A DNA stretch of 64,000 nt from Streptomyces sp. Je 1-369 (GCF_026810505.1 NZ_CP101750.1:1145448-1209447); one strand, 5' to 3'; positions 31,945-39,162 are shown, numbered from the stretch's first letter. The notes: generated by a model from the letters alone, not told the origin. Numbers and translations: made by a program.

Positions 31945-33469
31945 TCAGCTCCACGGGTGGGCGCTCGCTCACCCGTGGCCGACCACCGTGGCGGCCACCG
32001 CGGCGCTCGGTGTCACCGCCTTCACTGCGTACGCCGTCGGGCGGGCCATCCGCGCCATGCCCCGCCCGCCCGCGGCCGTCGTGGTCGCCGCCGCCGGGGC
32101 GCTCGTGTGCACGGCATACTCCGCAGACGCATCCTGGCGATTCGCCGAGCACCACCTCGGTATGACCGCCGTCACCGAGCGCGCCGTCATGTTCGCGGCC
32201 GCCGAGCTCGCGCTCCTCGCCTGCGCCGTCATGGCCCGCGCCAACAAGGCCGTGACCACCACCGACGGCGAGGCCGGCACCCCGGGCGTACCGGGCGTCC
32301 TCATGTGGCTGATCACCGCCGTGCTGGTCATCCCTTGCTACGCCGAGTCCGGGCTCGTCGGCGGCACTGTCCGCGCCGTCATCGGCCCCGTCATGGCCGG
32401 CCTGCTCTGGCACCTTGCCATGGGCCTGGAGATCCGCCTCGTCCGCCCCGAAGCACTCTCTACCGGGCTGCCCGCGACGATCGGCCGTGAGCTGCGCGAG
32501 CGGCTGCTGTCCCGGCTGGGACTGGCGACGCGGAACCGTACCGCGGAGCAGATCACCCGCGACCGTGCCACCGCGCGCGCCGTACGCCTCGGCGCCCGCC
32601 GCTGGCTCAGCCCGTGGGGCAAGGCCCGGCTCGCGGCCGCCCTGGACCGCTCCGGGGCGGCCACCAACGGCGAGCAGCGCCACACCCTCATGCAACAGCT
32701 CGCCGGACGGCGCAGCGCTGGCGACCTGCGGACCGTACCCGTCGTCTCCCCGTGGGTACAGCAGCCCGTACCCGAGGTGTACCCGCGTACCCCGCTCGGT
32801 GTGACCGGCGAGCAGCTGCGGCGCATGGACCCGATCGAGGCGATCCTCCTCGTGCACCGCGCGAACCTGCCTGCCGGGCCCGCTGAACTAGCGGCACTGT
32901 GCACCGAGTACGGCGTACCCGTCACCGAGGCGCAGGCCGGTCTCGCCCTGCGCGCGGGCCGGTGGGGAGAGGGCCCGGTCATCGACCCGTCCACCGCCGA
33001 ACGGCCCGAGCTGAGCGCTGTACCTGAGCCCGTACCCGACGCCGTACCCGCGCCTTCACCTGCCGCAACGCTCACGCTCGACCTCGCGCCCATGCCCGAG
33101 GTACACCCCGAAGTACGCGCACCCGAACCAGTTTGCGCGGCCGAGCACCCCCGTACCCAGGTACATGCCCGCGTGCCCGACCCGGGCCCGGAGGAGATCG
33201 TCGATCTCATCAAGCGGCGCGCCGCCGAGGAGCGCGAGCAGGCCGCAACCGGCCAGCCTCCGCCCGCCGTACCCGAGCCGAGTACACCCCCGGGTACGCC
33301 AGCCGACGAGGACCCGCTCCTGGCCCGCGCCCGCGTACTCGACGCCGAGTACAGGTGTACCCACGACGGCCGCCCCGTCTCAATCCGCGCCCTCAAGTCC
33401 GGACTGCACATCGGCCAGACGCGCGCCAAGCAGGTACGCGCCGCCCTCGCCCAAGGGGGCACACCGTGA
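31934..33469 (+). CDS. Multi-span membrane protein with DNA-binding-like C-terminus (DUF2637/Spd-like)
   Basis: 511 aa from the GTG at 31934. Four hydrophobic segments lie in residues 13-160 (VAATAALGVTAFTAYAVG; AAVVVAAAGALVCTAYSA; MFAAAELALLACAVMA; MWLITAVLVIPCY). A basic region, a Pro-rich linker of Val-Pro/Glu-Pro units (about 340-430) and a C-terminal HTH-like end (RPVSIRALKSGLHIGQTRAKQVRAAL) follow. This build recalls DUF2637/spread proteins of actinomycete plasmids. The linker is encoded by unusually dense GTAC motifs. Confidence 0.6.
   Translation: MTLDQLHGWALAHPWPTTVAATAALGVTAFTAYAVGRAIRAMPRPPAAVVVAAAGALVCTAYSADASWRFAEHHLGMTAVTERAVMFAAAELALLACAVMARANKAVTTTDGEAGTPGVPGVLMWLITAVLVIPCYAESGLVGGTVRAVIGPVMAGLLWHLAMGLEIRLVRPEALSTGLPATIGRELRERLLSRLGLATRNRTAEQITRDRATARAVRLGARRWLSPWGKARLAAALDRSGAATNGEQRHTLMQQLAGRRSAGDLRTVPVVSPWVQQPVPEVYPRTPLGVTGEQLRRMDPIEAILLVHRANLPAGPAELAALCTEYGVPVTEAQAGLALRAGRWGEGPVIDPSTAERPELSAVPEPVPDAVPAPSPAATLTLDLAPMPEVHPEVRAPEPVCAAEHPRTQVHARVPDPGPEEIVDLIKRRAAEEREQAATGQPPPAVPEPSTPPGTPADEDPLLARARVLDAEYRCTHDGRPVSIRALKSGLHIGQTRAKQVRAALAQGGTP
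32581..33440. repeat. GTAC-rich segment inside the membrane-protein gene
   Basis: I count about 22 GTAC tetramers in roughly 860 bp, about half of them GTACCC. At 70% GC about 2-3 would be expected. Many are GTA-CCC Val-Pro codon pairs using GTA, which is rare in Streptomyces. Confidence 0.6.
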
Positions 33470-33666
33470 TCGCCGTCGGCGGGCTCGTCCTCGCCCTCAT
33501 CTGCCTCGCCACCGTCGGCCTCGCCGCCGCCATCGCGGCCGTCACATGGGGCAACCGCAGCACGCACTGGCTCGCCGACGTCGCGAGTGTCTTCGCAATG
33601 GCGCTCGCGGGGTTCTGCCTCGTTCTGGCCACCATCGCTCAGGTCGCCGAAGGGCTCCGGCCATGA
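33466..33666 (+). CDS. Small two-span membrane protein
   Basis: 66 aa from the GTG at 33466. Hydrophobic helices at residues 2-26 (IAVGGLVLALICLATVGLAA) and 40-58 (VFAMALAGFCLVLATIAQVA). Coupled to both neighbours. Spread-protein-like size and position. Confidence 0.6.
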   Translation: MIAVGGLVLALICLATVGLAAAIAAVTWGNRSTHWLADVASVFAMALAGFCLVLATIAQVAEGLRP

Positions 33667-33872
33667 GCGACCGCACCGTCCTCACGGACATCTCGGATGC
33701 CTGGCACCTGTGCGTGCTCGCCGGACTCGCCCACCCCACCGCCACCACCGCCACCGAGGCCGCCGCGGCGCTGCTCGCCACCGCCGCGCTCCTGCACGGC
33801 CACCGGCGCCCCGCCCTCACCCTGACCGCCACCGCGACCGCCGGCCACCTCGCCGCGGCCCTCCTTCACTGA
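33663..33872 (+). CDS. Small hydrophobic protein
   Basis: 69 aa from the ATG at 33663. Ala/Thr/Leu-rich with a hydrophobic middle (TTATEAAAALLATAALLHGH) and end (LTATATAGHLAAALLH). Probably membrane associated. Unknown. Confidence 0.5.
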   Translation: MSDRTVLTDISDAWHLCVLAGLAHPTATTATEAAAALLATAALLHGHRRPALTLTATATAGHLAAALLH

Positions 33873-33879
33873 GGCACTC

Positions 33880-34422
33880 GTGACCGACAAACCACCGCCC
33901 ATCACTCCGACCCGCGTCATCCCCGCCGCCGCACCCCTGCCCGCGCGGCCGCCCCAGCCCGGCGAGGTCCCGCCCTGGCACACCCCGCCGCCTCCTCCCG
34001 CACCGCCTGCCGCGGCCACGCCACCGCCGCCGTGGTGGCCGCCGCCCCCGGCACCCGGCACGATCGAGCTGCGCGTCACCTACGCGCCCGTACCCGTGGA
34101 GCCCGAGCCGTCGCGCTGGCAGTGGCTGTGGAACTGGCTGCGCCCCTGGCAGTCCCTCGCCGCCGCCGGGATCGCCCTGCTCCCGGTGTTCGACGGTTAC
34201 AGCCTGGCGACCGGCTGGGGCGCCGCCCTGCACGACGCCCGCACCACCGCATCCGTTGGCGCCGCTTACGTCCTGGCAGGCGTTGGCATCGGGGCGGCGC
34301 TGCTCCTCGACCGCACCGGCCGCCTCCTGCACCGCGCCCTGCTCGTCACCTCGATGGTCGGCGCGCTCGGCGTCATGGACTGGTGGGATCCCTTCCTCTT
34401 CCTCACCGGAGTCTCCCGATGA
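33880..34422 (+). CDS. Proline-rich membrane protein
   Basis: 180 aa. Residues 1-65 are Pro-rich (PPPPPAPPAAATPPPPWWPPPPAP); residues 90-175 have three hydrophobic spans. A cytosolic or extracellular Pro-rich arm could mediate protein contacts. Part of the membrane block. Confidence 0.6.
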   Translation: MTDKPPPITPTRVIPAAAPLPARPPQPGEVPPWHTPPPPPAPPAAATPPPPWWPPPPAPGTIELRVTYAPVPVEPEPSRWQWLWNWLRPWQSLAAAGIALLPVFDGYSLATGWGAALHDARTTASVGAAYVLAGVGIGAALLLDRTGRLLHRALLVTSMVGALGVMDWWDPFLFLTGVSR

Positions 34423-34931
34423 CCGGCACCGCCACCCTGACCCTCGGCGGTCTCCTCGCCGCCCTCCTGGTCCTGATCGCCAACCTGTACCCGTGGTGGA
34501 CCGGCAACCGGGAAATGAAGCAGCTCGCCGCGTTCGGCAAAGGCTTCATCGCGGCGGCCTGCGCCGCCGCCTGCCCCGGCGGCCTCCTCGGCTGGGCCCA
34601 CACCCGCTCCGGCACCATCGCCAACGGCGCAGGCGAACGCACCGGTTCCGTAGCCACCGGCACCAGCTCCGCCTCCGGAATCACCAACGGACAGCTCCTC
34701 GGCCTCAGCGCCACCGGAGCCGTCATCGCCGTGTGCGTCGTCTTCCTGGTCGTGCTCGCCTACAAGGCCGCCGGGAAGCAGGACAAGAAGAGGATCCTCG
34801 GCGGGGCCTTCGTCGGATCCGTCCTGCTGCTCACCGCAGGCGTGGCGGGCGCCCTGGCCTGGCTGCCCGATGCCCTGAACACGACCGGCGTCGCCGTGGT
34901 CGACGCGGTGCAGGGGACGGGGGTCCTGTGA
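34419..34931 (+). CDS. Three- to four-span membrane protein
   Basis: 170 aa from the ATG at 34419. Spans at about residues 5-25, 38-58, 95-115 and 132-152 (LLGLSATGAVIAVCVVFLVVLA; AFVGSVLLLTAGVAGALAWL) with a Gly/Ser/Thr loop between. Resembles membrane proteins found beside transfer genes in integrative elements of Streptomyces, without a FtsK/Tra ATPase here. Confidence 0.6.
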   Translation: MTGTATLTLGGLLAALLVLIANLYPWWTGNREMKQLAAFGKGFIAAACAAACPGGLLGWAHTRSGTIANGAGERTGSVATGTSSASGITNGQLLGLSATGAVIAVCVVFLVVLAYKAAGKQDKKRILGGAFVGSVLLLTAGVAGALAWLPDALNTTGVAVVDAVQGTGVL

Positions 34932-35533
34932 GCCGCCTCTCCCGAGCCGCCGACCGGATCGCCACCGGCTCCAGCATCCTGACCCGGCGACTTTTCGCCG
35001 GGGCGGCTGCCTGGTGCGCGCGTGGCCGCCGCGAGGATCTGACCGGCTGGAAGGCTGTCCTCGGCATCCTCGTCCGCGCCCTTGTGCTGGGCCTGGGGGC
35101 CTACCTCGCCGCCCGCATCGTGCGGGCCCTGCCCTGGCTGCTGTGGCTCCTCGGCGCGCTGTGGCTCGGCGCCGCCTGGAGAGCCTCCCGCAAACGTCCC
35201 CCTCCCCCCGCGGAGGAGTACCCCGCCGGGGTCCCTTCCGGGGGCGACGGCGAGGCACTCCGGACCCTCCTCCTCGACCTCATGGGCACGGGCTCCGCGG
35301 TGCACCTGCGCACCGTCCTGCAGCACCTCCAGCGAGACCCCGAGACGGCGTCGCTGACGGCCTCCTGGACGATCGCCGATCTGCGCTCCCGTCTGGAGGC
35401 CCAGAACATCCCCGTCCACCCCAAGGTCAAGGCCTGCGGCGGGGGCCCCACGCGGGGCGTCCGGCGTGAGGATCTGGCCCCTTCCCCAGCCGCGCCGCAA
35501 GGGACGTCTACCACGCCGTCTACCGCCGTCTGA
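34928..35533 (+). CDS. Membrane protein with C-terminal winged helix, as in actinomycete integrative elements
   Basis: 201 aa from the GTG at 34928. A membrane hairpin at residues 40-80 (LGILVRALVLGLGAYLAARIV; LPWLLWLLGALWLGAAW) leads to a cytosolic domain: LRTLLLDLMGTGSAVHLRTVLQHLQRD then TIADLRSRLEAQNIPVHPKVKACGGGPTRGVRREDL. This pattern (VHLxTVLxxLQ...DLRxxLExxxIPVxxxVK...RGVxxxDL) is one I associate with plasmid and integrative-element genes next to transfer functions. Confidence 0.65.
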   Translation: MSRLSRAADRIATGSSILTRRLFAGAAAWCARGRREDLTGWKAVLGILVRALVLGLGAYLAARIVRALPWLLWLLGALWLGAAWRASRKRPPPPAEEYPAGVPSGGDGEALRTLLLDLMGTGSAVHLRTVLQHLQRDPETASLTASWTIADLRSRLEAQNIPVHPKVKACGGGPTRGVRREDLAPSPAAPQGTSTTPSTAV

Positions 35534-35592
35534 CCTGCACGTCTACCGGCTCATCTACCACCGTCTACCGCCGTATCTACCCGCCGTCTACC
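35507..35592. repeat. Cluster of CGTCTACC repeats
   Basis: Five exact CGTCTACC copies and three near copies (CGTCTGACC, CATCTACC, TATCTACCC) occur in about 86 bp. They span the end of the membrane-block gene and the gap before the 35609 gene. The spacing is irregular. A protein-binding array or origin-like element is possible. Confidence 0.6.
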
Positions 35593-35608
35593 GCCCGTGG
35601 AGAAGTCC

Positions 35609-35914
35609 ATGACCATGCCCACCCACCCGCAGACCGCCGAGGCCCTCGACGCCACCATCCGCGCGATGGAGACAGACCCCCGGCTCGACGCTGACGCAGC
35701 GGCCCGCCTCGCCATCCACGGTGACGCCAACTGGCAGATGCCGTACGGCGACACCACGGATTCGATGCTGTACGAGGCGGTGGTCGATGCCATCGCTCAC
35801 GACCACGCCCCGCACCTCGACGCCGACGAGCGTGACCTGGCGCAGGAGCTGAGCCCCGCCGACGGACTCCGCGCCGCTCGCGCCGCGTCCGCCCGACTGC
35901 ACTCCTACAGCTGA
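35609..35914 (+). CDS. Unknown small protein
   Basis: 101 aa from the ATG at 35609 (GGAGAAG four bases upstream decides this start over the GTG at 35597). HPQTAEALDATIRAMETDPRLDADAAARLAIHGDANWQMPYGDTTDSMLYEAVVDAIAHDH. Helical, acidic. Ends TGATG. Confidence 0.55.
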   Translation: MTMPTHPQTAEALDATIRAMETDPRLDADAAARLAIHGDANWQMPYGDTTDSMLYEAVVDAIAHDHAPHLDADERDLAQELSPADGLRAARAASARLHSYS

Positions 35915-36183
35915 TGAAGACGCCACCGAAGCGCGATCACGACCGGTGGCTGCGGATCTTCGACAGTCCGCCCGTCGCCGACATCGACCCGGCCGCGCCC
36001 TACGCAGCGCAGGCCAGCTACGACGACGGAAAGACCTGGGATGCCTCGCACCCCACCACCGGGCACATCCTGCGCCTGGCCATGACCGAGGTGCTGTACG
36101 ACGAGCGCTCGGTCGAGATCACCGGGGACGTCGTCACGGTGCAGCAGCCCGTGCTGCTCGCCCGCTACACGCCCACCCACTGA
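35914..36183 (+). CDS. Unknown small protein
   Basis: 89 aa, coupled to the previous gene. DRWLRIFDSPPVADIDPAAPYAAQASYDDGKTWDAS then VEITGDVVTVQQPVLLARYTP; beta-rich. Not recognised. Confidence 0.5.
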   Translation: MKTPPKRDHDRWLRIFDSPPVADIDPAAPYAAQASYDDGKTWDASHPTTGHILRLAMTEVLYDERSVEITGDVVTVQQPVLLARYTPTH

Positions 36184-36262
36184 ACCCCGGGGCGGCCGCC
36201 CGCCTGGCAGCTGACCGACCGCCCCGGTCCTCATCCCGCACACACGAGACAGGACCACCATC

Positions 36263-36373
36263 ATGCGACGACGCCTGGCGCGTATCCGCGCCGCCCTCGG
36301 TATCGACCACACGACGTACTACTGCGCCCGCTGCGGCGGGCATTTCCCCGTCTCACACTTCCCCTGTATCTGA
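36263..36373 (+). CDS. Very small zinc-knuckle-like protein (36 aa)
   Basis: ATG at 36263, TGA at 36371-36373. It ends YYCARCGGHFPVSHFPC: CxxC plus His/Cys spacing of a treble-clef knuckle. Followed by a strong terminator, so it is the last gene of this unit. Confidence 0.5.
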   Translation: MRRRLARIRAALGIDHTTYYCARCGGHFPVSHFPCI

Positions 36374-36392
36374 CCCAGTCCACACTGAGACC

Positions 36393-36427
36393 GAGGCCCC
36401 GCCGCACCCCCGTTGCGGCGGGGCCTC
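36393..36427 (+). terminator. Strong hairpin terminator
   Basis: Perfect 14-bp stem (GAGGCCCCGCCGCA / TGCGGCGGGGCCTC) with a 7-nt loop, 19 bp after the 36263 gene. Confidence 0.75.
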
Positions 36428-36468
36428 ACCCATATCGCCACGGGCGTGCACACAGAAGGGACACCACC

Positions 36469-36690
36469 ATGCACATGGACGACCCCGACAGCGAGCTCGG
36501 ATACGACCCCGACCACTACACCGACCAACTCGCCGACGAGACCGAATACGACGACCTCGCCGACGACCCGCTGCACCGACCGACCGTGGCCAGCATGTCC
36601 GATGAGACAGCCGACGCCGTTCGTGCCGAGATGGACCGGCGTGAAGCCGCCGGGCTCCCGGCGGTCCCCGAAATGCACTGGGAGGACTGA
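36469..36690 (+). CDS. Small acidic protein
   Basis: 73 aa. Strongly acidic N-terminus (DDPDSELGYDPDHYTDQLADETEYDDLADD), then SDETADAVRAEMDRREAAGLPAVPEMHWED. Such DNA-mimic-like acidity is seen in some anti-restriction or anti-defence phage proteins, but nothing else supports that. Monocistronic between two hairpins. Confidence 0.5.
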   Translation: MHMDDPDSELGYDPDHYTDQLADETEYDDLADDPLHRPTVASMSDETADAVRAEMDRREAAGLPAVPEMHWED

Positions 36691-36701
36691 CCTCGGCGCC
36701 G

Positions 36702-36724
36702 GGCCCCGCCGCACTGGCGGGGCC
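36702..36724 (+). terminator. Hairpin terminator
   Basis: Perfect 9-bp stem GGCCCCGCC / GGCGGGGCC with a 5-nt loop, 12 bp after the acidic gene. Confidence 0.65.
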
Positions 36725-36800
36725 TACGCCGTTCCCGCCCCAGCCGGCTCCCCGCCCCGCTACGCTCCGGCGCCACAGCCGCATACACCAGGGGGTGCAG

Positions 36801-37061
36801 GTGTCCAGGTACAGCGACGTGCAGAAGGCCGTCAGGGTCGAAAAGCTGCGGATATGGTTCGCGTGGATGTGCGGGGGCTGGGTGGGGCTCGGCGTCATCA
36901 TCGCCTCGCAGGACATCCGCATAGTCAGTGTGGTGACGCAGGTGGTGTTCGGGGGGCTGGGCATCGTGGCGACCGTGGTGGCGGTGCGGATGACGAGCGC
37001 TCTCAATCGGCGGGCGGAGCGGGAGCGGCGGGCTGTACTCGGGGACGACTTCCCGGGCTGA
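36801..37061 (+). CDS. Small two-span membrane protein
   Basis: 86 aa from the GTG at 36801 (GGGGG five bases upstream; a GTG at 36795 is less well spaced). Spans at about residues 20-40 (IWFAWMCGGWVGLGVII) and 45-68 (VSVVTQVVFGGLGIVATVVAV), and a basic tail. Monocistronic between terminators; a candidate superinfection-exclusion or cargo gene. Confidence 0.6.
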   Translation: MSRYSDVQKAVRVEKLRIWFAWMCGGWVGLGVIIASQDIRIVSVVTQVVFGGLGIVATVVAVRMTSALNRRAERERRAVLGDDFPG

Positions 37062-37068
37062 TGATGCA

Positions 37069-37103
37069 GAGGGCCCCGCCCGGTGATTCCGGGCGGGGCC
37101 CTC
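37069..37103. terminator. Bidirectional hairpin terminator
   Basis: Perfect 15-bp stem GAGGGCCCCGCCCGG / CCGGGCGGGGCCCTC with loop TGATT. It lies between convergent genes (36801 plus, 37105 minus) and could serve both. Confidence 0.75.
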
Positions 37104-37104
37104 G

Positions 37105-37275
37105 TCATGCGGTGGGCGTCTCGCCTGGGCGCTCCGGGTAGTCCACGCAGCCCTCTACGTGCCGGATCTCGACGACTGTCCCGTCTGTGCGGCCGACGAT
37201 GATGCGCACGTCCTGGGCGTCCTGGGTGGCGTGGCAGTGAGGGCAGTCGATCTCGCCCTGTGGCAGGTCACTCAC
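37105..37275 (-). CDS. Very small zinc-finger-like protein (56 aa)
   Basis: GTG at 37275, TGA at 37105-37107. Sequence begins MSDLPQGEIDCPHCHATQDA and continues with VRIIVGRTDGTVVEIRHVEGCVDY. CxxCH plus a distal Cys suggests a metal knuckle. Its start overlaps the stop of the ribbon-helix-helix gene by 4 bp, so the two form an operon. Confidence 0.6.
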   Translation of the reverse strand: MSDLPQGEIDCPHCHATQDAQDVRIIVGRTDGTVVEIRHVEGCVDYPERPGETPTA

Positions 37276-37523
37276 GTGTTTGCCTCCTTTTTCGGCCGGC
37301 CGCCTTTGCGCGCGCGCCGCTCGGCCAGTTCCTCCTCGGCGGCGGCGAGCTCGGCGAGCTCGTGCTCGTCGCCGTGTTGCTGAATGAACGTGCGCACATG
37401 CTCGACGAGGTCGGCGCTGCGATCAATGCCCTGTCGTCCGGCGGCGGTTCCGTAGGCGTCCCACATGCGGCGTGGGATGCGGAACTTGGTGCTGAAGGTG
37501 TGGTCCGTCGACGTCTCAGCCAT
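37272..37523 (-). CDS. Ribbon-helix-helix-type regulator
   Basis: 83 aa from the ATG at 37523 (an AGG lies five bases upstream; another ATG is at 37532). TFSTKFRIPRRMWDAYGTAAGRQGIDRSADLVEHVRTFIQQH has the beta-strand plus two-helix pattern of Arc/CopG proteins, with a coiled Glu/Arg tail ending in KGGRPKKEA. A perfect inverted repeat operator lies just upstream, and the gene is divergent from 37626. Confidence 0.7.
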   Translation of the reverse strand: MAETSTDHTFSTKFRIPRRMWDAYGTAAGRQGIDRSADLVEHVRTFIQQHGDEHELAELAAAEEELAERRARKGGRPKKEANT

Positions 37524-37565
37524 GAGCCTCATGTTCCCACACAGTTAGTTTGGCGCCACCTCTTG

Positions 37566-37601
37566 TGTGGGTACACGGTTCACGTTTACCGTGTACCCAC
37601 A
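37566..37601. promoter_or_regulatory. Operator: 13-bp inverted repeat for the RHH regulator
   Basis: TGTGGGTACACGG (37566-37578) and CCGTGTACCCACA (37589-37601) are perfect arms around 10 bp. A further half-site CCCACA is near 37545. The site sits between the divergent RHH gene and the DUF6011-like gene. Confidence 0.75.
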
Positions 37602-37625
37602 AAGTTAACGACCGGGGGGGCAGCA

Positions 37626-37961
37626 ATGCAGAACACCACAACCCACACCAACTGCCTCCGCTGCGGCCGCACCCTCACCAGCGCCAAGAGCTGCGCCACC
37701 GGCTATGGCCCCACCTGCGCCCGCAAGATCCGCACCTCAGCCGTCGACCTCGCCGACTACAAGCCCCACCAGGTGCAGTCGGCCCGCGAGTTGATCGCCG
37801 ACGCCGCGATCACCCCCCTCCGCAGCGTCGTCTTCCTCACCGCCTCCACCGACGGCACCGAGACCTACCGCAGCGCCCCCACCGCCTGCACCTGCCCCGC
37901 CGGACTGAAGGGCTCGCACTGCCACCACCAGCTCGCCGCCCGCCTACTGCTCGCCGCCTGA
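37626..37961 (+). CDS. DUF6011-like zinc-finger protein with SWIM-like C-terminus
   Basis: 111 aa from the ATG at 37626. N-terminal NCLRCGRTLTSAKSCATGYGPTCARKI is the DUF6011 four-Cys pattern. C-terminal ACTCPAGLKGSHCHHQLAARLL resembles a CxCxnCxH SWIM finger. A nucleic-acid-binding phage protein is likely. Promoter controlled by the adjacent operator. Confidence 0.7.
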   Translation: MQNTTTHTNCLRCGRTLTSAKSCATGYGPTCARKIRTSAVDLADYKPHQVQSARELIADAAITPLRSVVFLTASTDGTETYRSAPTACTCPAGLKGSHCHHQLAARLLLAA

Positions 37962-37977
37962 CCCCAGGGAGAAGCTC

Positions 37978-38184
37978 GTGTCTATCGAAATCAACGTCGG
38001 CGACACGGTCCTCCTCCGCCGCGCCAGCGGCTTCGCCATCAACGGCCGTGGTGAGTACGTCCAGTTCCACGTCGTGGATGTCCTGCAGCTCGGCCCGGAC
38101 CTGATGTGCCGGATCAAGACCTTCGACCGCGAGGGGCAGATGCACAACGGACTCCAGCCCGCCGACCAGCTCACGCGCTACTGA
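37978..38184 (+). CDS. Small beta-barrel-like protein
   Basis: 68 aa from the GTG at 37978 (GGGAGAAG). VSIEINVGDTVLLRRASGFAINGRGEYVQFHVVDVLQLGPDLMCRIKTFDREGQMHNGL has an SH3-like alternating beta pattern. Function unknown. Confidence 0.55.
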   Translation: MSIEINVGDTVLLRRASGFAINGRGEYVQFHVVDVLQLGPDLMCRIKTFDREGQMHNGLQPADQLTRY

Positions 38185-38202
38185 CCCGCACACACAGCAG
38201 GC

Positions 38203-38224
38203 CCGCCCCCACCGTCAGGGGCGG
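38203..38224 (+). terminator. Short hairpin terminator
   Basis: CCGCCCC (38203-38209) pairs with GGGGCGG (38218-38224), 19 bp after the 37978 gene. Confidence 0.45.
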
Positions 38225-38326
38225 ACCTCTTCGCACCGCCCTTGGTGCCCGATCACTACGCCCGTAGTTGCGTTCCGATCGATCGTGCCCCACACTGAGC
38301 CGCAGATCCGGCATGCCCGGAAACAA

Positions 38327-38350
38327 CAGGCCCGCCACCGCGCGGGCCTG
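38327..38350. terminator. Hairpin upstream of the lipoprotein gene
   Basis: Perfect 9-bp stem CAGGCCCGC / GCGGGCCTG, loop CACCGC. Insulates the lipoprotein gene from upstream transcription. The rest of the 284-bp gap 38185-38468 shows nothing else beyond a GGGGGGA Shine-Dalgarno. Confidence 0.55.
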
Positions 38351-38468
38351 ACGCGTATACAGGCCTTGCTCCGCCATCACCGTGTCACAGCGACGTCACT
38401 ATGCCTTCACGATCTCCCCACATGCCGCATGATGCCCCTTTCAGCACACGCGCATCCCAGGGGGGATC

Positions 38469-39092
38469 ATGCACACCCGCACCACCATCGCGGCACTCAT
38501 CGCGAGCGCCAGCCTCCTCGCACTCACCAGCTGCGGCCCCGACGAGGACACCAGCACCGGCACCAGCCAGGACAAGCCCGCCGCCACCAAGGACGCGAGC
38601 GAGAAAACCGAGACAGCGGCACTGCCCGACATGACCGGCAAGGGCCTCCAGTCCGCGCAGGACCAGGCGCAGAAGGCCGGGTTCTACGCCCTCACCTCCC
38701 ACGACGCGCTCGGCCGCGACCGCATGCAGGCCTTCGACCGGAACTGGAAGATCTGCTCGCAGACCCCGAAGGCCGGCGACCACCCGACCGACGCGAAGGT
38801 CGACTTCGCCACGGTGAAGCTCGAAGAGACCTGCCCGGGCAAGGACGCCGGCGCCGAGGAACCGCAGGCCGCAGGTGCGACGATGCCCGACTTCAAGGGC
38901 AAGGCCGTCAAGGTCGCGCGCGGTGCCCTCGATTCCGGGACGAGCCTCACCGTTGAGGACGCTTCCGGGCAGAGCCGGTTCATCCTCATGGAGTCGAACT
39001 GGAAGGTGTGCTCGCAGGAGCCCACCGCGGGCGCCAAGCTCGACGGGCAGCCGGTGAAGCTCAACGCGGTGAAGTTCGAAGAGTCCTGCTGA
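38469..39092 (+). CDS. Lipoprotein with two PASTA-like repeats
   Basis: 207 aa. Signal peptide with lipobox LTSC (cleavage before Cys23). The mature part has two similar domains: LPDMTGKGLQSAQDQAQKAGFYALTSHDAL...NWKICSQTPKAG (residues about 53-118) and MPDFKGKAVKVARGALDSG...NWKVCSQEPTAG (about 138-203). Each has the PASTA-like P-D-[FM]-x-G-K start and C-S-Q-x-P-x-A-G end. It is anchored outside the membrane. Monocistronic just before the packaging genes; a superinfection-exclusion or cell-wall role is plausible. Confidence 0.75.
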   Translation: MHTRTTIAALIASASLLALTSCGPDEDTSTGTSQDKPAATKDASEKTETAALPDMTGKGLQSAQDQAQKAGFYALTSHDALGRDRMQAFDRNWKICSQTPKAGDHPTDAKVDFATVKLEETCPGKDAGAEEPQAAGATMPDFKGKAVKVARGALDSGTSLTVEDASGQSRFILMESNWKVCSQEPTAGAKLDGQPVKLNAVKFEESC

Positions 39093-39106
39093 TCCATCCG
39101 TAGACC

Positions 39107-39136
39107 GGCCCGGCCCCTCCCGTGAGCGGCCGGGCC
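39107..39136 (+). terminator. Hairpin after the lipoprotein gene
   Basis: Perfect 9-bp stem GGCCCGGCC / GGCCGGGCC with a 12-nt loop, directly preceding the late operon. Confidence 0.6.
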
Positions 39137-39162
39137 TTCGCACGCCCACAGGAGGTGACCCC

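Noticed and set aside
39107..39162. cos or pac site before terminase
   Set aside because: The location is plausible, but only a hairpin terminator is seen. Packaging ends cannot be assigned from sequence alone.
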